A DNA stretch of 64,000 nucleotides from Paracoccus sulfuroxidans (GCF_007830335.1 NZ_VLKU01000003.1:403042-467041), one strand, 5' to 3'; shown: positions 7,825 to 16,825, numbered from the stretch's first letter. Numbers and translations: made by a program. Notes: generated from the letters alone by a model not told the origin.

Positions 7825-10071
7825 ATGGCAGAGCGCAAGGACAGTGACTCTCGCAAGCTGCTGAAGCGCTTGCGGGAAACTTTGGCCGCCCCCGGCAGCG
7901 GCCAGCACCGGCTTGACCAGATCACCCATCACATCGCGGATTCGCTGGGGACCGAGGTCTGCTCGATCTATCTGTTCCGCGATGCCAATACGCTTGAGCT
8001 TTGCGCGACCGAGGGCCTGAATCAGGACTCTATCCACAAGACCCGCCTGCGTCTGGGTGAGGGGCTGGTGGGCCGCGTGGCCCGCACGGGTCGGCATGTG
8101 AACACCGCCAATGCACCCTCCGAGCCCGGTTTCCGCTTCATGCCGGAAACGGGCGAGGAGGTCTTTCCCAGCTTCCTCGGCGTGCCGATCCAGCGCGTGG
8201 GTGAGCGTCTGGGCGTGCTGGTCGTGCAGTCGCGCGATGCGCTGGCCTTTTCCGAGGACGATATCTACGGCCTCGACGTGGTCGCCATGGTTCTGGCCGA
8301 GATGGCCGAGCTTGGCGCGTTTCTGGGCAATTCCGGCGATGACGGCCTGCCTCAGGCGCATCGCTTCCCGGTCGCCATCCGTGGCTCGACCGGGCAGGAG
8401 GGGGCAGCCGAGGGCCGTGTCTGGCTGCATGAGCCGCGCGTGGTCATCACCAATCCGGTCGGCGACGATCCGGTGAAGGAACGCGCCCGGCTAAATGAAG
8501 CCGTGGCGATGCTGCGCACCAATGTCGATGCGATGATGGCGGCCAATGACGTCACCGGGGGCGAATCCGCCGAGGTGATGGAGACCTATCGCATGTTCGC
8601 CCATTCGCGCAGCTGGCTGCGCCGGATGGAAGAGGACATTGATCTGGGTCTGTCCGCCGAAGCGGCAGTCGAGAAAGAGCAGGGGCAGGCACGCACCCGT
8701 CTGGAAAGCGCCTCGGACCCTTATCTGCGCGACCGGCTGCACGATCTGGACGATCTGTCGAACCGCCTGCTGCGGCTGTTGACGGGGCAGGGGGCCGATA
8801 CCGGGGCCGAGATGCCCGACAATCCGATCCTCGTTGCCCGCAACATCGGCCCGGCCGAGCTGCTGGATTATGGCCGCCGTCTGCGCGGTGTGGTGCTGGA
8901 AGAGGGCTCGGTCGGCAGCCATGCGGCCATCGTCGCGCGGGCGCTGGCAATCCCGCTGGTCATCCATGCCGAGCGCATCACCACCGAGGCGCTGAACGGC
9001 GATGCGATCCTTGTCGATGGCGATATGGGCGTCGTCCATCTGCGTCCCGAGGAAAGCGTCTCTGCCGCCTTCCGCGACAAGATCGCCATGCAGGCCGAGG
9101 CGCAAAAGCGCTATGCGGGCCTGCGCGACCTGCCCGCGACCTCGGTTTGCGGCACGACGATCCAGCTTTACATGAACGCGGGCCTGATGGCCGATCTGCC
9201 CAGCCTTGCCAGCTCTGGCGCCGAGGGCGTGGGCCTGTTTCGTACCGAGCTGCAGTTCCTGACCCGCACCCATGTCCCCCGGCGGGGCGAGCTTGCAGCG
9301 CTTTACGCCCATGTGCTGGACAATGCGCAGGGCAAGCCGGTGATGTTCCGCACGCTCGACATCGGCTCGGACAAGGTGCTGCCCTATATGAAGCCGCAGG
9401 ATGAGCCGAACCCGGCCATGGGCTGGCGGGCGATCCGCGTGGGCCTCGACAAGCGGGGCGTGCTGCGGATGCAGCTTCAGGCGCTGATCCGCGCCGCCGT
9501 CGGCCGTCCCCTGCACGTCATGTTCCCCTTCGTCACCGAGATGCACGAATATGAGGAAGCGCATCGGCTGCTGATGGAGCAGATCGCGCGCGAGCAGCGG
9601 CTGGGCCATGCCATGCCCTCGGATGTGCGGGTGGGGGCGATGCTGGAGACCCCGTCGCTGGCCTTCGCGCCGAAGAAGTTCTTCGCGATGTGCGATTTCA
9701 TCTCGGTCGGTGGGAATGATCTCAAGCAGTTCTTCTTTGCCGCTGACCGGGAAAACGAACGCGTCCGGCGGCGTTACGATTCGCTGAACACTTCGTTCAT
9801 CGCGCTGCTCGAACAGATCGTGCGGCGCTGTGACGAGGCGCATGTGCCCCTGTCTTTCTGTGGCGAGGATGCCGGGCGTCCCATCGAGGCGGTGACCTTC
9901 GCCGCCATGGGCTTTCGCCGTCTGTCGATGCGCCCGGCCTCGATCGGGCCGGTCAAGCATCTGATCCGGCGCGTCGATCTGAGCGCGCTGCGCCGCGTCA
10001 TCGACGATGCGCGCGAGGCCGGTGAGCCCAACCTGCGCCCCATCGTCACCGACTGGCTGGCCCGACAGTAA
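7825..10071 (+). CDS. ptsP: Phosphoenolpyruvate-protein phosphotransferase, nitrogen PTS enzyme I
   Basis: 748 residues. Domain order is an N-terminal GAF domain (about 20-160, the EI-Ntr hallmark), the PEP-utiliser N-terminal and mobile phosphohistidine domains with the phospho-accepting His in GSVGSHAAIVARAL, and the C-terminal PEP-binding barrel with GVGLFRTELQFL and FCGEDAGRP. It takes phosphate from PEP and passes it to the NPr/EIIA-Ntr chain, a regulatory relay linked to nitrogen and potassium status. Start ATG 7825 is preceded by GGGAGGATC. It is probably co-transcribed with lysC. Confidence 0.96.
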   Translation: MAERKDSDSRKLLKRLRETLAAPGSGQHRLDQITHHIADSLGTEVCSIYLFRDANTLELCATEGLNQDSIHKTRLRLGEGLVGRVARTGRHVNTANAPSEPGFRFMPETGEEVFPSFLGVPIQRVGERLGVLVVQSRDALAFSEDDIYGLDVVAMVLAEMAELGAFLGNSGDDGLPQAHRFPVAIRGSTGQEGAAEGRVWLHEPRVVITNPVGDDPVKERARLNEAVAMLRTNVDAMMAANDVTGGESAEVMETYRMFAHSRSWLRRMEEDIDLGLSAEAAVEKEQGQARTRLESASDPYLRDRLHDLDDLSNRLLRLLTGQGADTGAEMPDNPILVARNIGPAELLDYGRRLRGVVLEEGSVGSHAAIVARALAIPLVIHAERITTEALNGDAILVDGDMGVVHLRPEESVSAAFRDKIAMQAEAQKRYAGLRDLPATSVCGTTIQLYMNAGLMADLPSLASSGAEGVGLFRTELQFLTRTHVPRRGELAALYAHVLDNAQGKPVMFRTLDIGSDKVLPYMKPQDEPNPAMGWRAIRVGLDKRGVLRMQLQALIRAAVGRPLHVMFPFVTEMHEYEEAHRLLMEQIAREQRLGHAMPSDVRVGAMLETPSLAFAPKKFFAMCDFISVGGNDLKQFFFAADRENERVRRRYDSLNTSFIALLEQIVRRCDEAHVPLSFCGEDAGRPIEAVTFAAMGFRRLSMRPASIGPVKHLIRRVDLSALRRVIDDAREAGEPNLRPIVTDWLARQ

Positions 10072-10207
10072 CCGCCCGCAGGCTAAGACCCGCGCGCCCA
10101 CCCGCCGCTGCGGCACGGTATCGCAATGGCTGTTGCCGCTCTCTGGCCGGATTTGGTAGAATTGCCCTAACGAAAAGCAAAAATGCGGGCAGTTGGAAGG
10201 ACAGCGG

Positions 10208-10717
10208 ATGAAATCTCCGAAAACGAGGGCGCGACTCGCGATCGCGCTTGGGCTGGTCACGTTGACCATTGCGGGATGTTCGTTTGGCAGGCGGCACTCG
10301 GAACTCGAATGCATGGAACGGGCGATGTATTTCGAATCGAACCGCTCCAGCCGGGACGGTATGGTTGCGGTCGGCAGCGTGGTGATGAACCGGGTCCAGT
10401 CGGGCCAGTACCCGCGCTCGGTCTGCGGTGTGGTCGGGCAGAAGAACCAGTTCGCGCCGGGCGTCATGTCGCGCAAGATGAACGAGACGCGCTCGATGCC
10501 GCGCATCAGCGAGGCGGCGCGGTCGGTGATGCGCGGAGAGCGCCATCCGATGATCGGCAACGCGATGTTCTTCCATCAGGCGGGCCACCGCTTCTCGTAT
10601 GACAACATGCATTACGTGCTGGTCGCAGGCGGCAACGCTTTCTACGAGCGGCGCAAGAGCCACCTCGTGACGCAGCCCGTGCCGCCCGCGCCGCTTGAGG
10701 GCATCACGCGCCGGTAA
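10208..10717 (+). CDS. Cell-wall hydrolase, SleB-type lipoprotein
   Basis: 169 residues. The N-terminus has a hydrophobic stretch ending in a lipobox (LTIAGC), so it should be a lipoprotein. The mature part is a Hydrolase_2 (SleB-like) domain: ECMERAMYFESNRSSRDGMV followed by VVMNRVQSGQYP, the typical AxxxYFEAR/NRV signature, with the Glu of YFES as the likely catalytic acid. Such proteins cut peptidoglycan during growth or remodelling. I chose ATG 10208, which has GGAAGGA upstream, over a TTG at 10193. It is monocistronic and convergent with the BCCT gene. Confidence 0.85.
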   Translation: MKSPKTRARLAIALGLVTLTIAGCSFGRRHSELECMERAMYFESNRSSRDGMVAVGSVVMNRVQSGQYPRSVCGVVGQKNQFAPGVMSRKMNETRSMPRISEAARSVMRGERHPMIGNAMFFHQAGHRFSYDNMHYVLVAGGNAFYERRKSHLVTQPVPPAPLEGITRR

Positions 10718-10732
10718 AGGATTGGTCTGCAT

Positions 10733-10757
10733 GGGGCGCGCGATGTGCGCGCGCCCC
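10733..10757 (+). terminator. Shared hairpin between convergent genes
   Basis: A perfect 10-pair stem, GGGGCGCGCG and CGCGCGCCCC around ATGTG, sits between the stop codons of two convergent genes. No T-tract, but the placement suits a bidirectional terminator. Confidence 0.55.
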
Positions 10758-10767
10758 AAGCATGGCC

Positions 10768-12411
10768 TCATTGCTCAGCGGTCTCGCCCTGCTGGTCGCG
10801 CAGATGGTCGCGGTAAAGGGCCTTCGCCAGCGACACGCACATCAGCACCATCACGAAGGCAAAGGGCAGCGCGCCGATGATCATCGCGTCCTGCAGTGCG
10901 CCAAGACCGCCGCCTCCGGCCATGATCAGTGCCGCGATCACCAGCGTCAGGATCACCCCCCAGATGATGCGATGCGCGACGCCAGTGTCGACCGCACCGC
11001 CCGCCATGATCGTGTTCATCACCAGAATGCCCGAGTCGGCCGAGGTGACCAGAAAGGTCAGGATCAGCACCACGCTCATGACCGAGACGACCTGAAACCA
11101 GCCATCCGTCAGCAGAAAGCCCAGCGTGGCGAACAGCTTGTTGGTCAGCGACGCATCCAGAATGGCATGCTGGGCCACGTTCCGCATCTCCAGATCAATC
11201 GCGGTGCCGCCAAGGATGGTGAACCAGCCGAAGCAGACCAGCGACGGCGCGATGACCGCACCCAGCACGAACTCGCGTACCGTGCGTCCCTTCGAGATGC
11301 GGGCCAGAAACAGCCCCACGAAGGGCGAGAACGCGATCCACCACGCCCAATAGAAGGTCGTGCTGCCCGACTGCCACTGACCCAGCTTGGTGTCGGTGCC
11401 ATAGGCGTCGAAGGACAGCGCCGGAAAGTTCAGCAGATAATCACCCAGCGCGCGCCCATAAGTCGTCATGGCGAACAGGAACGAGCCAAAGACCGCAAAG
11501 ACCAGCAGCAGCGCACAGGAGAGGACCAGGTTCAGGTTCGACAGATACTTGACCCCGCGCCCCACGCCCGAGACCGCCGACAGCGTCGAAAGCCCCATCA
11601 CCATCACTAGCGCCACCAGAAGGCCGATCATTGAGGGCGCTGGGGCCTCGCCTGCCGCGCCGGGCTGCATCAGCCAGGAATAGCCAAGGACCGAATAGGC
11701 ACCCTCGACCAGCTGGCTGACGCCATAGCCGATGGTGACCGCCACCCCAAGGATGGTCGCCACGATGCCCAGAATGTCCACGATATGGCCCAGCGGCCCG
11801 TTCATGGCCGAGCCAAAGATCGGCGTCAGGGCCGAGCGGATGGTCAGCGGCATGTCCCGCGTATAGGCGTAATAGGCAAGGCAAAGGCCGGTCACGACAT
11901 AGATCGACCAGGCGTGAAAGCCGTAATGCATGAAGCTGTAGCGATAGGCGGACCGGATCGCCTCTTGGCTGAGCGCCTCGGCATTGCCGCGAATGATCTC
12001 GGGGTTGAGGTTCCAAAGGCCCAGCGGCTCGGCGGTCGCATAGACCATCAGGCCGACGCCAAGCCCCGCCCCGAACATCATCGCGAACCATGAAAAGGTC
12101 GAGAATTCGGGCTTGTCGCCTTCCGCCCCCAGCAGCCGTCGACCTGACGACGGCAGGATCGCCACAAGGATCAGGAACCAGGCGAACACGCCCACCATGA
12201 TGATGTAGAATGAGTTGAAGACGCTCAGCAGGCTGCTGTTGACGCTGGAAAGCACGTTTCCGGCGCTCAGCGGGAACAGCAGGGCCAGCACGACCAGAAG
12301 CGAGATGCCGATCTTCGATACCAATGCGATGGGCAGGGAATAGCCCTCGTAGAAGCCCTGATCCTGCGTCGAGATCTCGATATCGGTAAACGGGGGCGGA
12401 ATGTCAGCCAT
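10768..12411 (-). CDS. BCCT-family transporter (betaine/choline/carnitine type)
   Basis: 547 residues with about 12 membrane helices. The family signature is clear: FYWAWWIAFSPFVGLFLARI followed by SKGRTVREF, plus the glycine-rich GAGLGVGLMVYATAEP of helix 3. BCCT carriers import quaternary ammonium compounds such as glycine betaine, choline or DMSP by sodium or proton coupling, mostly as osmoprotectants. The exact substrate cannot be read from the sequence. I chose ATG 12411 (GGAGA upstream) over the open extension to 12483. The C-terminal tail is short, so osmosensing by a long tail is unlikely. Confidence 0.9.
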   Translation of the reverse strand: MADIPPPFTDIEISTQDQGFYEGYSLPIALVSKIGISLLVVLALLFPLSAGNVLSSVNSSLLSVFNSFYIIMVGVFAWFLILVAILPSSGRRLLGAEGDKPEFSTFSWFAMMFGAGLGVGLMVYATAEPLGLWNLNPEIIRGNAEALSQEAIRSAYRYSFMHYGFHAWSIYVVTGLCLAYYAYTRDMPLTIRSALTPIFGSAMNGPLGHIVDILGIVATILGVAVTIGYGVSQLVEGAYSVLGYSWLMQPGAAGEAPAPSMIGLLVALVMVMGLSTLSAVSGVGRGVKYLSNLNLVLSCALLLVFAVFGSFLFAMTTYGRALGDYLLNFPALSFDAYGTDTKLGQWQSGSTTFYWAWWIAFSPFVGLFLARISKGRTVREFVLGAVIAPSLVCFGWFTILGGTAIDLEMRNVAQHAILDASLTNKLFATLGFLLTDGWFQVVSVMSVVLILTFLVTSADSGILVMNTIMAGGAVDTGVAHRIIWGVILTLVIAALIMAGGGGLGALQDAMIIGALPFAFVMVLMCVSLAKALYRDHLRDQQGETAEQ

Positions 12412-12873
12412 ATTGCGCGATGTCTCCTTTTTCTTCGCGCTGCATCGGCACAGCGCAACAAACTGCCCCGCGCTGAACCGCAAGGTCCGCGAGACAGAAA
12501 TGGATATGAATGCTCCGGCTGGTGCGGATTTTCATCCGCAGGGCTACGAACCAGACGCCGCCCGGTGCTGACAGCCACGTCCCAGACGCGGCGCCGCACA
12601 ATCCAATCAAGCCGTAAGAGCACGAGCAGCGACGCTTCTAGAGGAAGAATGGCCCGGTTGAAACCAGAAAATGGGCGATTTGCGACAAAATGTTCGGAAA
12701 ACGACGCATTTCAGCTGGTTTGGGGCGTCGCTGGGGCCTCAAATTCTTGCGGAAGCGGCAGGCCGGAAGGGCAGGACGCCTCTGCGCGGCGGTCCGCCAA
12801 AGCGGGTGTCTGGCCCCGCCCCGCTGCCCCCATGCCGCTTGATCTTATGCGACATAAGCCGTCAGATACGCGC
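12412..12873. other. 462-base divergent spacer with hairpin, no gene
   Basis: No credible coding region was found between the BCCT gene and the membrane-protein operon. A perfect hairpin or dyad lies at 12523-12540 (TGCGGAT, TTTC, ATCCGCA). A second dyad lies just before the plus-strand operon and is listed separately. Open frames here have codon usage unlike a gene and are not supported. Confidence 0.5.
12844..12858. promoter_or_regulatory. Dyad CTTATG-N3-CATAAG upstream of membrane operon
   Basis: A perfect inverted repeat with 6-base arms and a 3-base spacer, 15 bases before the ATG at 12874. The same half-sites recur in the opposite arrangement at 18366-18378 upstream of a sensor kinase. 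This suggests a dimeric regulator site; no known regulator is assigned. Confidence 0.35.
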
Positions 12874-13437
12874 ATGTCGGACGCACCAAAAATGCCCCTT
12901 CTTCGCCGTCTGTGGTTGCGTCTCTTCGCGACGGTCGGGCTTGTGGCCGCGGTCATGCTCAGCTGGTGGTGGAAGGTGGATGCGGCGCGGGCGCCCGATC
13001 TGGTGGCGGGCACAAGCTTCGGGCAGCCGATTGATCTGGGCCGCACATTCTTCACGCCCGAGGCGTTGCTGCTGCGCCAAAGTGAGCCGCCCGAACTTGT
13101 CCTGTCCGCGACCATCGAGAATGTCACTGGTGAGACGCAGCGCTCTTTCTTCGGCATGCCGGCCAATCCGCCGCAGATCATCCTCGACGGCGCCCCGCTG
13201 GCGGAGGAGCCCGAGATCATCCTGCTGCGTGACAATGCCCCGCTGCTGCAACTGCAGCCCCGGATGCCCGAGGAAATCCAGATGGTCTGGCCCCTGCCTG
13301 CCGATTGGCAGCCCAAACCCGTGCAGATCGCCTTTGAAAAGCAGACGTTCAAGCTGCGGGACAACCTCTATGGGCAGTCAAGCTGGCTTGGCTATACCCC
13401 CGTGGCGCAGATGACCGTTACCCCCGAGGTCGAATGA
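12874..13437 (+). CDS. Membrane-anchored protein of unknown function, first of three
   Basis: 187 residues. One N-terminal membrane segment (about 12-32, LRLFATVGLVAAVMLSWWW) anchors a mostly beta-strand domain predicted to face the periplasm, in which alternating hydrophobic residues and phrases such as PELVLSATIENVTGETQ resemble immunoglobulin-like or DUF4352-like folds. It overlaps the next gene by ATGA. Two following genes share the same plan, and a polytopic membrane protein is convergent. I do not recognise a named family. The start was placed at ATG 12874 because the upstream extension lacks protein-like character. Confidence 0.65.
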   Translation: MSDAPKMPLLRRLWLRLFATVGLVAAVMLSWWWKVDAARAPDLVAGTSFGQPIDLGRTFFTPEALLLRQSEPPELVLSATIENVTGETQRSFFGMPANPPQIILDGAPLAEEPEIILLRDNAPLLQLQPRMPEEIQMVWPLPADWQPKPVQIAFEKQTFKLRDNLYGQSSWLGYTPVAQMTVTPEVE

Positions 13438-13983
13438 GCAGGCTGGTGAACCTCGCGATTGTTGTCGGCGGCGCGGCTCTTCTGGCCGGGATGATGCTGA
13501 CCAATCCCGACTACAATTCTGTCGTTCGCCCCTTCGTCACCAAGGTCAGCGCAGGGGATACGGGCGAGACGCGGATGTTTGCCGGGCGCTTCGAGGCGTG
13601 GCGCACCGCTGATCGCGTCAGCTTCGACAGCCTTGGGACCTCCGTGACGCGCGATACCGAAGGCGTCTTCCTGATCGTCGATCTGGAGCTGTCAGGGACC
13701 ATCAGATCGACCATGGTCGACACGATCTGGGAAGGGGCCAGCAAGCGGCGCTATGCCAGCACCAAGCGGGTGGCGAATGTGCCGCGCCAGGTCGATCAGC
13801 TTTGGCTTCAGCCTGGGCTTTCCAGCACGACCTTCACCGTCTTCGAACTGCCCCCCGATGAGATCGAAGGGGGGGCGGCTGGTGGTGACTATGAGCTATA
13901 ACCCGGACCTTGACGGGACGCTGTCGCTTGCGCCGCCCGATACGCCGCCCCCGCATGAACCCGAGGTGAGGCTGGGCCAATGA
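13434..13983 (+). pseudogene. Membrane-anchored DUF4352-like protein with frameshift at a G7 tract
   Basis: As given, the frame from ATG 13434 stops at 13901 (155 residues). Past the run of seven G at 13869-13875, the frame shifted by one base continues sensibly: IEGG then RLVVTMSYNPDLDGTLSLAP to a stop at 13983. That stop overlaps the ATG of the next gene as ATGA, exactly like the junction with the previous gene. The full product would be about 182 residues: N-terminal membrane segment (7-22) and a beta-rich domain. A sequencing slip, a phase-variable tract, ribosomal or polymerase slippage, and a real disruption all fit. It is the second of three similar genes. Confidence 0.6.
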
Positions 13984-14540
13984 AACGCATTGCCAAACCC
14001 CTTGCCCTCCTCGCCGTGACCTTACTGTGTCTGGGTCTGACGGTCCTGCTGGTCGGCTGGTCCGACATTCAGGAGCTACGCCGGGCCAAGAACTGGCAGG
14101 TCACCGAGTTTCCCGACCCCAAGGGAGAGCTGGCGGGCGTGACCGTTTCGGTCGATCAGGCCCGCGCGATGATCGTACCTGGCAAGACGGACCGCGCCGT
14201 GGTGTATCTGCGCCTGGGTCTTAGCGGAGAGGCAATGGCGGATTGGGGATGGTGCAATGTGTCCCTGACCGATCCGAAGGGCCGGGAATGGTTTCCGCTT
14301 TTCAACGAGGTGGGCAACACGGCCATCGAGCTGCTGGGCGACGGCGGAAATTCAGGCCAAAGCTGCGACAGTTCGCTGAGGTCGCCGCCCGAAGATGGCG
14401 GGCCGTCCTTCTCGGATCAGGCCTTTCTGGTGCCTGTCGATATGCTGGACAAGCTGCGGGTCGAGCTTTCCGGCGTCAACACGCGCCCCAAGGCCGTCTC
14501 GCTGCCCTTCAAGCCGGTGCTGCGGCTGCCGCCGGGCTGA
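13980..14540 (+). CDS. Membrane-anchored protein of unknown function, third of three
   Basis: 186 residues with an N-terminal membrane segment (about 7-27, LALLAVTLLCLGLTVLLVGW) and an extracytoplasmic beta-rich domain. Two cysteines (in WGWCNVSL and GQSCDSSL) could form a disulfide in the periplasm. It begins in an ATGA overlap with the end of the frameshifted second gene and ends 32 bases inside the convergent gene on the other strand. Its plan matches the two preceding genes, suggesting a multi-subunit envelope complex. No enzyme motif is seen. Confidence 0.65.
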   Translation: MKRIAKPLALLAVTLLCLGLTVLLVGWSDIQELRRAKNWQVTEFPDPKGELAGVTVSVDQARAMIVPGKTDRAVVYLRLGLSGEAMADWGWCNVSLTDPKGREWFPLFNEVGNTAIELLGDGGNSGQSCDSSLRSPPEDGGPSFSDQAFLVPVDMLDKLRVELSGVNTRPKAVSLPFKPVLRLPPG

Positions 14541-15840
14541 CCGGGGCACGGGCCATGTCCTGTGCCCTGCCTGCAAGCTCCAGCCCGGCCGCCAGAATGC
14601 AGAACTGCAGGGGGCTGACCAGCAGCCCGCCGGGGGGCGCGCCGGGGGCATTGAAAAGCGCGTTCAGAGGCACCGAAAGCACCTGCCAGGTCAAAATGTC
14701 CTGCGGCCCGATCAGCTGCGCCAGGCCGATCCAGGCCCAGTTCCCCAGCCAGTCGACCAGCCGCCACAGCACCAGAACCGAGGCGGTCAGCGCCACCCCG
14801 GCCGAGGCAGCCAGCAGGATCCCGTTCGTGACCGCATGCCAGCGCTTGACCATGCCGATCCAGAAATGGGCCAGAAAATCGGTGACGGGCTTCGGCATGG
14901 CCTGCCAGCGCCGGATCATGCCTCCGGCGTAGCGTTGCGTCTCGTCCCGCACGGCCGAGATGTTATGGCCGTAAGTGATGGCGCCAAGGTTGAACCAGAC
15001 CAGCGGCAAAAGCGCATACCAGAACAGCGCGACCAGCACCGGCCAAGGCTCACGCGGTAGAGGCCAGTCGACAGGAACGCGCGAGGTGTCGCTTATTCCC
15101 GCGGCCTCTGCTGGAGAGATCAGGTCGAACACCTCCGACGGGCTGGGCAGCGTCGCCAGCCAGTCGGTGAACTGGCTTTGCCAGCCTGACAGCACATAAA
15201 GACCCAAAAGCGCCCAGGTCGCCTCGCAAGCCACGACCAGCATGGACCAGTATTGGCTGCCTTCGCCTTTGCTGCGCGACAGGGCAAAGCGCCGCAGGAG
15301 CCAGATCATCCCGACCGCCACCGCCACCCATGCCGTCGCCCCGATATCAAGCGCGGCCGCAGAGGGTTGCGGATTGGTGAAATCGATCCGCGCCATCTGG
15401 GCCGAATAAAACAGTTGCGAATAGGTGCGCAGCGTGTCGCCCAACAGACCCCAGCCCGCGTAATATCCGTAAAACGGGATCAGCACGGCCGTCAGTGCGA
15501 GCGTCAGCGGCGCGCGCGGCTCGTCGGGTTCCGGGGTGGCCTCGACGATCTCGGCTTCCTGTGCCGCAGCCTGCTTGCGGCGCAGGCGCATCCGGGGCAG
15601 GCCGTTTCGCAGGATGACGAAGAAGGCCACGAAAATTACAAGCTGCAAAAGGATGACCGGCGCAATCGCGATCAGTCCCAGAAGGCGGCTGATCATCCCA
15701 AGCTCGACCGCCAGCCGCAGCAGCAACTGGCTGAGCAAGGCTCCCGCCGCCCAGAGCGCCGTGAGGACAAGACCGTAGCGGAGGAAAAGTCGCACCGTCA
15801 GGCTGAAATGCTGACCGATGACTCCGATCCCGTTTTGCAT
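14509..15840 (-). CDS. Polytopic membrane protein of unknown function
   Basis: 443 residues with about eight membrane helices: a pair near the N-terminus (20-40, 50-75), several between 110 and 270, and two near 345 and 400. A charged cytoplasmic loop (about 78-107, RMRLRRKQAAAQEAEIVE) separates the first helices from the rest. The C-terminus is Ala/Pro-rich. No transporter signature was recognised. Its 3' end overlaps the convergent membrane-anchored operon by 32 bases, which may reflect functional linkage or simply compact packing. Confidence 0.7.
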   Translation of the reverse strand: MQNGIGVIGQHFSLTVRLFLRYGLVLTALWAAGALLSQLLLRLAVELGMISRLLGLIAIAPVILLQLVIFVAFFVILRNGLPRMRLRRKQAAAQEAEIVEATPEPDEPRAPLTLALTAVLIPFYGYYAGWGLLGDTLRTYSQLFYSAQMARIDFTNPQPSAAALDIGATAWVAVAVGMIWLLRRFALSRSKGEGSQYWSMLVVACEATWALLGLYVLSGWQSQFTDWLATLPSPSEVFDLISPAEAAGISDTSRVPVDWPLPREPWPVLVALFWYALLPLVWFNLGAITYGHNISAVRDETQRYAGGMIRRWQAMPKPVTDFLAHFWIGMVKRWHAVTNGILLAASAGVALTASVLVLWRLVDWLGNWAWIGLAQLIGPQDILTWQVLSVPLNALFNAPGAPPGGLLVSPLQFCILAAGLELAGRAQDMARAPVSPAAAAAPA

Positions 15841-16118
15841 GATTTGCTTGCCTCATGTCGCCTTGCCCGCAGAATAGGTAGTAATGCCGTCCGCAGTCTA
15901 TCTGCGATCTGCGCCGCTCGGCGGGCTTGAGCCGAAAGGTGTTGGGGGGGCGTGGTGAGGCTTCTTCTGTGGCCGGGCCTTTCGGGCGAAAGATCCACGA
16001 CAAAATCTGCCCACAGCGCAGACAGCCTTGGCCCGCGACGCCGTTAGTTCGGCGCTGCTACTCACGCGGGCAGTGAGTGTCTGCTTTGCGGGACGGCAGC
16101 CGTTGAAGTCGGGCGGCG

Positions 16119-16544
16119 CTATTCAGATCGGACCGGAGAAACCAGCCATAGGTAAAGGCAAAGGCCGCCAAGAAATGTGACTGTAAGTCCAATATTAAAG
16201 ACAGGCGTCGCCTCGATGCCGAACTTAACCAAATTCATCATGCCCCACCACCAGATGAGAAAACTGAGATACATGACAACCGCCCCAAGGAACTGCGCCT
16301 TTCGGTGCGTCAGGACGTAGGAAACGAGAAAAGCGGCCAAAAATGGTAGCCAAGTTCGCGCAGCGTGGCTGAGATAGTGCAGGTCTAGCGGTGCTCCGCC
16401 CGGAAATGTCATACCAATGAAAGGCCTGAGGAATGGGTACTCCCAATTCAGGAAAGGATTCATCGCGTTTACGGCATTCAATGCGAGCCAAACTGCCGCA
16501 CCGGTCAAGAATGCAGTGCAATAGGTCAGTACGCGCTTTGTCAT
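16119..16544 (-). CDS. Small four-helix membrane protein, unknown
   Basis: 141 residues with four hydrophobic helices (about 5-25, 65-82, 86-105, 112-135). Loops contain FLNWEYPFLRPF and the tryptophan-rich WWWGMMNLVKF. No family recognised. The gene and its flanks look more AT-rich than the neighbours and it stands alone beside a tRNA gene, features sometimes seen in acquired DNA, although no integrase or repeat was found. Confidence 0.55.
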   Translation of the reverse strand: MTKRVLTYCTAFLTGAAVWLALNAVNAMNPFLNWEYPFLRPFIGMTFPGGAPLDLHYLSHAARTWLPFLAAFLVSYVLTHRKAQFLGAVVMYLSFLIWWWGMMNLVKFGIEATPVFNIGLTVTFLGGLCLYLWLVSPVRSE

Positions 16545-16694
16545 CTTCGAGTACGCGGATAGCGGTCAAATTGGGGCACAGGTTTAACCTTTACTCGACA
16601 TTTCGTGATATTTCCGAATTTCTGTCCCACAATCCCACAGCCTGCTATGGAATCTTCGCGTTGATGACATGACCCCGGTCAAGATGCCGATTGG

Positions 16695-16727
16695 GTCAGA
16701 AATCTGACGGAAAGCCAGAAATATCTG
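16695..16727. promoter_or_regulatory. Tandem dyads between tRNA-Arg and membrane gene
   Basis: GTCAGA-AA-TCTGAC at 16695-16708 is a perfect inverted repeat. A related one, CAGA-AATA-TCTG, follows at 16716-16727. They lie downstream of tRNA-Arg and upstream of the small membrane protein gene, so they could be operators for that gene or act in tRNA transcript ending. Confidence 0.35.
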
Positions 16728-16748
16728 ACAGTCGATAATCTGGATAAA

Positions 16749-16825
16749 TGGCGGACCCAGAGCGATTCGAACGCCCGACCCCCAGATTCGTAGTCTGGTG
16801 CTCTATCCAGCTGAGCTATGGGTCC
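16749..16825 (-). tRNA. tRNA-Arg (ACG)
   Basis: A 77-base minus-strand cloverleaf with acceptor arms GGACCCA/TGGGTCC, the D-arm sequence TAGCTCAGCTGGATAGAGC, anticodon loop CTACGAA, T arm GTTCGAATC and encoded CCA. The anticodon bases ACG correspond to 16789-16791. Confidence 0.95.

Noticed and set aside
8491..10560. 689-codon minus-strand open frame opposite ptsP
   Set aside because: Antisense to the complete ptsP and the hydrolase gene, with a low-complexity His/Arg/Gln-rich translation typical of a shadow frame.
13753..13983. Independent 76-codon gene between the second and third membrane-anchored genes
   Set aside because: Its useful part begins exactly where the upstream gene loses frame at G7 and it has no start signal of its own; a frameshifted C-terminus explains it better.
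16119..16825. Integrated mobile element at tRNA-Arg
   Set aside because: No integrase, transposase or direct repeat of the tRNA end was found; only base composition and one orphan gene hint at transfer.
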